Under the pieces are notes generated by a model. That model did not search any database, was not told the DNA's origin, and worked only from the letters and a program-made list of their open reading frames with translations. The position numbers were made by a program, and so were the translations under genes. A DNA stretch of 64,000 nt from Euglena gracilis (Eukaryota > Euglenida > Euglenophyceae > Euglenales). Location: contig CP154955.1 in assembly GCA_039621445.1 (NCBI GenBank), positions 45,965,540 to 46,029,539 of the forward strand. Reading direction: 5' to 3'. How positions within the stretch are numbered: the stretch's first letter is position 1; each line of letters starts with the position of its first letter. Shown here in pieces: positions 57,572 through 64,000 of this stretch.

Positions 57572-57575
57572 CCTA
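57572..57575. repeat. Target-site duplication, right (CCTA)
   Basis: Matches 43420-43423. The next bases (GGGGTGCA) continue the DIRS-like sequence seen after CCCTA at 38440. Confidence 0.65.
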
Positions 57576-59340
57576 GGGGTGCAATGTCCAACACCACCAG
57601 CCCAGCCCCCCCAGAATGCTCTTATCTGGAAAATAAATTCAATGAAGAAAATATGGGGAGACACCTCCCTCCATGAAAGGTTGCAAAAAATCCTAAAATG
57701 TCCAACATCCCCAGCCCACCCCCCCCCAAAATCATCTTATCCAAGAAATAAATTCCATGGAGTAAAAATTGGGAGACACCCCCTCCATCAAAGGCTGCAA
57801 AAAAAGCCTGAAATGGTGGACAAAAAATGCCCACCAACGACATGTCAACTCATCAGGGATGGCATTCAACCCTGCTGGGTAAACCCACCAAAATTGTACT
57901 CCCACCAAAAACCAGGACAAATTTGAACGTGCACCAAGCAAAAAAAATACTGCTGGATTACGCAAAATCTGGATCCGCAAAGAGGGTGAGGGATTCAACC
58001 ACAGAGCACCTGATCCCCTGCTTTCTGATTTCAAAACCAGAAGGGGAGCAGACGAAATGCAGCTTAATAAGCGATTGCAGTGAAGAAATTCAACGGTTCC
58101 AAGTGAAACCTTGCAAGCTGGATCACATCCAGCACATTTTTCTAGTGTTGGAAAAAGGCCACTTGGCAGCAAAACTAAACCTAAAGGATGCTAACTTCCA
58201 CATCCCAGTGAGCCAGGCCCTAAGGCCCTTTCTAAGAGATCAGGTGGGGGGGCAGACCTGTGAATTCCAGGCACGCTGTTTTGGCCTAAATGTAATGCCC
58301 TAAATTTTTATGTAAGTAATGAAGACATTCGAAAAGCTGGGGAGGAAAAGGGGCAACCAAGTATTTTTTTACCTGTACGGCATTATACTGGTGGCCCCAA
58401 CACAAAACATCTTACAAAATCACCCGAACACAGTTGTCAGGTTTTTAATCAAATCAGGATTCAAAACCAATGTAAAAAAGTTCACCCTGCAGCCCACCCA
58501 AATTGTAAATCATCTTGTCTTTCAACTAAACTTCCAAGAGGTAAAATTAAAGGTGCCCCCCCCAGAAAATAAAAACAGTGAAAAAGGAGCTGGGCAAAAT
58601 TGGTGAAAAATGTTACATGTTAAAAAGGCAACTGGCTGCCATTTTGGGCAAAATCACACGCTATATAATGGCCCTGTCCTTTCTAAGGGCCTTTGCGGAA
58701 GCCCTGCAATTTTTTGGTGGAAAATTTCAATACTCAAAACACCCCATTTCTCAAAGAATAAATGACCAATTTAGACAAAATAAAGATTCTTCTGGACACC
58801 TGCGGGGGCAGACCCTTCCCCAAAAGTGCAACCAGGGAGTTGCACTCAGACAGCACTCCCCATGCCTGGGGGGGGGGCTGGACACTCGAACATGCAAAAT
58901 TGTGCAACAATTTTGGAGTGAAAAATCCATTTTGCACATAAATGTCAAAGAATTAAGTGCAGCAAAAAGCACAGTACAAAGCCTTAGCCGACCTTGAGAA
59001 ATTGTGTCCCTGTCAGTGGACAATCAAGTAATTTACTATACTCCTTCAATTCCATGCTAAGACCCTTTTTCAAATGGTGCATGGAACACAACATAAACCT
59101 GCAAGTAAAGTGGGTCCCTTCAAAGGAATGCCGGGCAGACCCCATAAGCAGGTGAGAAATGGAAAGGGGGGATTATTCACTGGACCACCAACTATTTCTA
59201 TGGATCAGATAGCAGTTCAAAAATTATATAAGCCTGAAAACAGACCTTTTTGCCTGCCTCACCAGCAACAAAAAAAAACTGCCACAAATTGTGGCCAGGT
59301 GGCCGGCCACATTGGGGGACCACACCAGCAGATGCATTAT
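57576..59340 (+). pseudogene. DIRS-like RT/RNase H with DLFA module, element D (3' part)
   Basis: The best-preserved RT of the family: PEGEQTKCSLISDCSEEI, VKPCKLDHIQHIFLVLEKGH, LNLKDANFHIPVSQALRPFL, CEFQARCFGLNVMP, then the catalytic strand where YLDD has become Y-L-Y-G (58370-58381). GFKTNVKKFTLQPTQIVNHL follows. RNase H: MALSFLRAFAEALQFFGG, ILHINVKELSAAKSTVQSLS, SLSVDNQVIYY, VKWVPSKECRADPISR (frame shifts). The trailing DLFA-type module starts at about 59240 (KTDLFACLTSNKKKLPQIV), as usual after RNase H in DIRS-type elements. No recombinase is visible after it. Stops and frameshifts throughout. Confidence 0.75.
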
Positions 59341-59985
59341 GCGAACTATTTGCTGACCGCTTACCTTACCAACCGCCCAACTGATTTATGTATTCCTAAT
59401 TCGAACTTTCTCCGTCGCAGACTGCTGGCTCTGATTCTATGTCTTCACATTGGTTTGTGTTTACGTCTTTGGGTCAATTGGGATATCAAGAAAATTGGGA
59501 TTCCGAGTATTTAAAGAAAAACAAAAGAATATTCTGAGACGTCCAAAGTTGCTCGCAGAGGTTTGTTGTTCCAATCGTCCAAGACGTCTTCAACGAGACT
59601 AGTCATTGTTTTACTGGCTGTTGAAGTTCCAGAAGGTGTACTTCCTGACGGCAAGGTTAACCGAGTTGCTGGTACAGAACAACATCTTCAACAGGAAGTT
59701 GGCATTGAGGCCGTGGTGAACAAGTTCACAGTGGAGAATTTGTCAACAGTTGTTGTACTGTTACTTGGTTGAAGCTGGTGGTGCTACAGTTCCCCTCGCT
59801 GTCCAGAACAAGATCCCGATGGAGACAAGATCTTCATCATCTTGCTGACCTGGTCCTGAACCCAGTGGTTGGTTTTCTGCTCTGGTTTCATCAGTTTTGT
59901 TTGTCTGTTTCGGATGGCCAGTTTTTTTCCAAGTTTCCAGTTTCAAAGAGCCAGTAGTTGAGTTCTTTTTGAAAGTGATCTGCAG
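59341..59985. other. Junction and possible LTR or leader of the next element
   Basis: No gene. The sequence lies between the DIRS-like element and the gag of the last Ty3 element, so it may hold that element's left LTR, but the partner LTR is outside the window. Confidence 0.35.
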
Positions 59986-59987
59986 AA

Positions 59988-60925
59988 ATGTCCTCCGTTG
60001 AAGATTTGGAAAGAAGGTTGCAAGAGTTGGAAATCAAATCAGCCAGCAGCATTCAGTCTGTGTTTACCCCTGTGAACCACATCACCCAGGTTGAAACATT
60101 TCTGAAGCAAATTGTGGAACTAAACTCCAGCAACCCTAGCCAAACTTCAACCCAAAGTTCAAGATTACAAGTGTGAAATTGCAAGAGTTTGATGGTGCAA
60201 TTGGCCAGAGTTTTTGAAGGATTTTGGCAGATGGTAGAGGTTAACTGGTGCTGCTGCATTTGAAAATGTCCAGAAAAAGGAATGGCTGTTGGAATGTTGC
60301 ACCCCCAAGGTGAAAAAACTGGTTGAAACGTGGTTGATGAGAATGATGATTTTTAAAAAGTGCTGTTGGAAATTGCAAAATTGTTCCCAACGCTGGAAAA
60401 TGAGTTGACTTTGAGATCTGCCATTGAGAAATTGCCAGCACTTTTACAGAACCCTGAACCCCAAGCCATCAAAAAAAATTTCATTTAGTTGGAAAATTTG
60501 ATGGCCAGGTTCAGCCCCCAGACCATGAGTGAACAGGAGAAGTTTCTGGTTTTGCTGACGAAATTATACCTCAGAATGTATGCAGACATAAGGGCTGACA
60601 GATTTTACAAACATCGTTCTGAGAAATTCACAGATTTGAGAAAAACCATTTTGGAAAAAAATTTCTGAAGATTGGTTGGAGAGGAACTTGCTGAAAAAAG
60701 AATCTCTCAGTCCCCTGATTGAAAGACTTCCTGACCAATCAGAAAAGGTTGGTGAAAGTGCGGAAAAAGTGGAAAATCTGGTGGAAAAGGAAAAGGCAAA
60801 GGAATAGGCAAAGGCAAGGGTGAAAGAAAAGTTGATGATACCCCAGCAACACGATTTGAAGCCACAATTTTCGTCAGTTTTGTCACAAAATAGGGCATAA
60901 TGAACACATATGTTGGTCAAAAGAA
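59988..60925 (+). pseudogene. Gag of second Ty3/gypsy element
   Basis: The ORF starts MSSVEDLERRLQELEIKSAS (coiled coil), continues after frame changes with KLQEFDGAIGQSF, a helical region to about 60.8 kb, a Lys/Gly-rich tail and NFRQFCHKIGHNEHICW at about 60870-60920. The last is a CCHC zinc knuckle whose first Cys is Arg (CGT). Order and composition are those of a Ty3/gypsy gag. Multiple stops. Confidence 0.6.
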
Positions 60926-60997
60926 AAGTTTGAGAAAAAGAAGGCAGCAGCCCAGAAGGGGGCAGGCAAAGGGACCCCTTCGGTTCAACCCCAGGGA

Positions 60998-61375
60998 GTG
61001 CAAACCCAGGTTACCCTCCCGGGTGAGAACCCCAAAAAGAGAAAAGCTGATGCTTTGCACTTGCTCCAGATGGTGTGTAAAACTTACCTTTTGCCAGTTA
61101 AGGTTTATGGAAAGGACGTTCAAGCCACTTTGGACACAGGGGCCACCATCACTGCAGTTTCTAAGAAGGTCACCGAGGGAAAAAGTCAACGAAGTGCTGC
61201 CGTGCTTCTGCAAATCAGCAACGGCGAGTACATTTTCTCAGAGAACCTGTGAGATGTGTTTGCAGTTTGGGTCCAAGATTTTGAAATTGAAGTCTGTTGT
61301 GGTGGACACGTGTGCCTTTGAGGCAGTTTTGGGGACTGACTTCACAGAAAGTGAGTTTTTGGAGGGTTGTTGACC
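60998..61375 (+). pseudogene. Aspartic protease of second Ty3/gypsy element
   Basis: The frame 60998-61252 gives PVKVYGKDVQATLDTGATIT with intact D-T-G, then a stop and a shift to another frame with CLQFGSKILKLKSVVVDTCA and FEAVLGTDFTESEFLEG, the second hydrophobic strand (VLGTDF) of retropepsins. It lies directly downstream of gag. Confidence 0.65.
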
Positions 61376-61895
61376 AGACCACCCAGAATCATCATTGAAG
61401 GTGAGGAGTTTTTGCTTCAGAGCCACGATGGGGACCACACCATCAAAAGATTTTTCAGACTTTTCAAGACAGAAAGTTACACTTTGGTCAAGCCAGTGAA
61501 GTCAAAAGCGTTGGAAGAATTGAACATTTCTGAGGGCCAAATTGGAATTGACCTTTTTGCAAACCACCTGAATCATACACAGTCTTTGTACATGACGAAA
61601 GGGAATTCAGCGTACAGGTGTTCCTGGGAAAAATTGTTGTGTGACATTGGTGCTTCCAAACATCCCCTTCAGCAAACTAAGCAAAGTGGTGACCAAGTTC
61701 TGCCTTGAAGAAACAAAATGGTCCTGATACACCCAGACTGGGTGGACCAGTACTGGTCCCCTCTGCTGGAAAGGTTAACGGTGGCCAGGGTGAAAATTTT
61801 AAGTCGGGTTCCCTTGTTTGTGGATGACAGGTGCAAAAAGGCTTTGCCTATCCCCCTGTGGAACTCTTTTGTGAGTGTGGTGGACACAGCGTAAT
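61376..61895 (+). pseudogene. DLFA-type module placed before RT
   Basis: The ORF 61367-61708 contains GQIGIDLFANHLNHTQSLYM then NSAYRCSWEKLLCDIGASKH; in the next frame MVLIHPDWVDQYWSPLLERL and TVARVKILSRVPLFVDDR. This pattern (DLFA, N-x-x, Y, then LI-P-W--Q-W-P-L) is known from DIRS-type polyproteins and related retroelements, after RNase H; the DIRS-like copy in this window has it there (59.24 kb). In this Ty3 element it precedes RT. Its function is unknown to me. One frame change near 61.7 kb. Confidence 0.5.
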
Positions 61896-62500
61896 TCAAA
61901 GTGGATTTTGAGCTTTTGGACCCCAGAATTGTCAGTTGGCTCAGGAAAGTTTCAAGAAATTGGAGTTTGGATGAACTGAGAGGAGCGATCAGGAAGTACC
62001 CCACAGTGGATGATGAATTTCAAGTTGTCCCCCCCCAGCAGCAGGCACACCAACCTGCCAACCCACCTGCAGACCAGCAAGTTTTTGAAAGTCCAAGTTT
62101 TCCTTTTGGAAAGTGTTCCCCACAAGGAATCAGACGAAAAAGTGAAAGAATGGTTGGACAATGTGGTGGTGTTTGAACCAATGAATAAGCATGAACACAT
62201 CAATTTTCTGGCTGAGTGGGCAAAGGACATTGAAAGTGACCTGAGTCTTTTTCAGGAGGTGAGAAAAGATGTGGAGGTGATGTTTTCCAGCTGTCACGGC
62301 CTGTGCAGGATTTTCAGTTTCCAAAACCTTTGAAGACTCCCAAGGCAACAATCAAGATGGATGAACTCAAAAGCATTTCCAAAGTTTTACATGAAAGGAT
62401 TTGGACTTTGGAGGCCCAGAAAAAGGCTGATGAAAAAGGCAGCAAATTGTTACTGAGAATCTGAGTGGAGAATTTGAGAAAGAAGTTCAGAAATTCCGAG
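61896..62500 (+). pseudogene. Linker between DLFA module and RT
   Basis: FELLDPRIVSWLRKVSRNWS, LDELRGAIRKYPTVDDEFQV, a Gln/Pro-rich stretch, then VKEWLDNVVVFEPMNKHEHI and EWAKDIESDLSLFQEVRKDV in another frame. Charged and helical, with no recognised domain. Confidence 0.4.
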
Positions 62501-63320
62501 ACCACCCCGGTTTGTTTGAGCTTTTGGTGAAATTTTCTGATGTTTTTTGGACCATTGCCCACAATTTCTGAGTCCTCCCCCCTGCCTGTTTTGATGGACA
62601 TTGAGCTGAAACCTGAATGGGAAGGTAAACACTGGGGCAAAAGTGTTGGCCCATGTCCCATGAGGAGGAAAAAGAATTTGACCTTCAGTGTGAAGAATTG
62701 CTAATGTCGGTTAATTGAGCAATTCCCAGTGGGTGAAATCCCCCAGGTGTGCAGCCCCACATTTTTGGTGGACAAAAAAGGGTCGACCACCAGAAGGATG
62801 GTCATTCATTATGGAATATTGAATTCCAGAAGCAAGGCACATGCAGATTTTTTGCTAAACATGGAAATTCTGATTCCAAATTTGATCAAGTGTCGGTTCA
62901 AAAGTACCCTGGACATGAGGAGTGGTTATTGGCAAATCCCAGTCACAAAAGAGCAGCAAATTTGTCTGCATTTTTAATTCCTTCAGGGAGGTTTTTTCGT
63001 CCAAAAAGGATGATGTTGGGGTTGATGAATGCCCCAGGGACTTTTCAGGAGTTGATGGAAATACTAACCTCCCAACGAAAATCGGATTTGAGGGTGAGAG
63101 AGATTTTGAAGGATGGACACCTGGCTTCTTTTTTCGATTACAAAGGGGTTGGTGCGAATTCTGAGGAGGACCATTTGTACCTTTTGGAATGGTGGTTTGA
63201 AGTTTGCAGAAAGAACCAAGTGACAATCAAACTGAGCAAATTTTCTTTTCTGAATCAGACTATTGACTACTTGGGCTTCTCGTTGGTATGGGGAATGTGG
63301 CAGGCAAACAAATGAAACAT
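62501..63320 (+). pseudogene. Reverse transcriptase of second Ty3/gypsy element
   Basis: Typical Ty3 RT in sequence: a FSDVFW region, PMRRKK/EEEKEFDLQCEELL, VCSPTFLVDKKGSTTRRMVI, STLDMRSGYWQIPVTKEQQI (62729-62977), then in another frame GLMNAPGTFQELMEIL, and the catalytic box at 63133-63141 reading F-D-Y where F-D-D is expected. VTIKLSKFSFLNQTIDYLGF follows. It copies the RNA into cDNA; here the lost aspartate and the frame changes abolish it. Confidence 0.75.
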
Positions 63321-63329
63321 TGAACCAAT

Positions 63330-64000
63330 TTTGAGTTTTTGAGTTCAGAATCAAAGGGATTTGAGGCGAATTTTGGGGGCAATAAATTTTTACCACAGAC
63401 ACGTGAAAGGTTTTAGCTTTGACTCAGCCCCACTGACAGATCTTCTGAAAAAAAAATGTAAAATGGAGGTGGACTGAAAAGGAGGAGAGTTCTTTGAATG
63501 CTTTGTAAAGGAAATTGTCTTCCCTCGATGTTTTGTGTACCCCCAGGAGTTCAGGAGAGATTGGTTTGGTGACTGACAGTTCGGATTTGGGAGGTGGTTC
63601 TGCATTGTTTCAGTGGCAAGCCCTCCAACAAACACAAATTCCTGAGAATTTTCGAACAAGTGGTGGATGGGACCCTGAAAAACAACAACCCCAGTGAAAT
63701 GGGGTTGAGTCCCTTGGGCCCCTACAACTGGAAATGGAGTGAGGCAAGAAAAAATACACCACGTGATAAAGGGAAATTTTGAGTGGCGTGCTGACCATAG
63801 CTTCACAAACAAGAATTTTGCAAAATCTTCCAATTGTGTGAATGACAGAGAATGATGCAGCCACCTCTTTTCTGAAGGGTGAACCACCCCTAAACAAAAG
63901 GCTGAGAAGGATGTATGTGTTTTTGCAGCATTTCAAACTGAATATCGTTCATGTTGCAGGTTGCAAAAATGAATTGTACGATTTTTTGTCTCGGGCTGAT
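63330..64000 (+). pseudogene. RNase H of second Ty3/gypsy element (runs off window)
   Basis: LRRILGAINFYHRHVKGFSF (connection), then EIGLVTDSSDLGGGSALFQW with an RNase H aspartate, then GPYNWKWSEARK and finally RLRRMYVFLQHFKLNIVHVA ... DFLSRAD at the window end, the usual RNase H C-terminal signature. Several frame changes. Integrase and right LTR would lie beyond 64000. Confidence 0.65.

Overview
The window is nuclear DNA of a eukaryote, most likely a protist or alga with a large, repeat-laden genome. The signs are spliced genes with GT/AG borders, GC-rich exons in AT-richer introns, long micro- and minisatellites, interstitial TTAGGG-type telomeric repeats and densely nested retrotransposons. 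No bacterial operon, rRNA or conventional tRNA gene was recognised, and the species cannot be named from the sequence. Many real reading frames change frame within G/C homopolymers, so some breaks may be assembly indels and others true decay. Exon borders are read by eye.

1-28.5 kb: a plus-strand gene that begins before the window has about nine or ten GC-rich exons. They encode a proline/alanine-rich protein with about 14 copies of a short P-[S/A]-W-L motif; its last codons are at 28426-28517. In its largest intron (about 4.7-20.8 kb) lies a minus-strand spliced gene. Its 3' half (about 9.4-7.5 kb) resembles a rolling-circle Rep protein of the CRESS-DNA virus type: endonuclease motifs I and II, a linker and a Walker A site. 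A palindrome of about 430 bp sits in the intron between its endonuclease and helicase exons. More minus-strand exons of unknown function lie upstream (10.0, 10.4, 11.4, 15-17 kb). The rest is intron filled with satellites, G-run repeats and old repeats.

31.5-43.4 kb and 57.6-59.4 kb: broken DIRS-like (tyrosine-recombinase) retrotransposons. They carry a gag-like ORF, RT/RNase H with a trailing DLFA module, and a recombinase with an HSTRG motif. Four copies alternate as minus, plus, minus, plus, head to head across inverted terminal repeats, and part of this arrangement is duplicated with a 4.8-kb period.

43.4-57.6 kb: a 14.1-kb LTR element inserted into the fourth DIRS-like copy, with LTRs of about 0.8 kb and a target-site duplication. 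Its order is gag-like region, a cytosine-5 DNA methyltransferase domain, aspartic protease, an inverted RT/RNase H block, integrase and a chromodomain, which makes it a Ty3/gypsy chromovirus carrying a methyltransferase. Fragments of another retroelement lie near its 3' end.

59.9-64 kb: a second Ty3/gypsy element running off the window: gag, protease, a DLFA-type module unusually placed before RT, then RT and RNase H. Every retroelement here is disabled by stops, frameshifts or lost catalytic residues.
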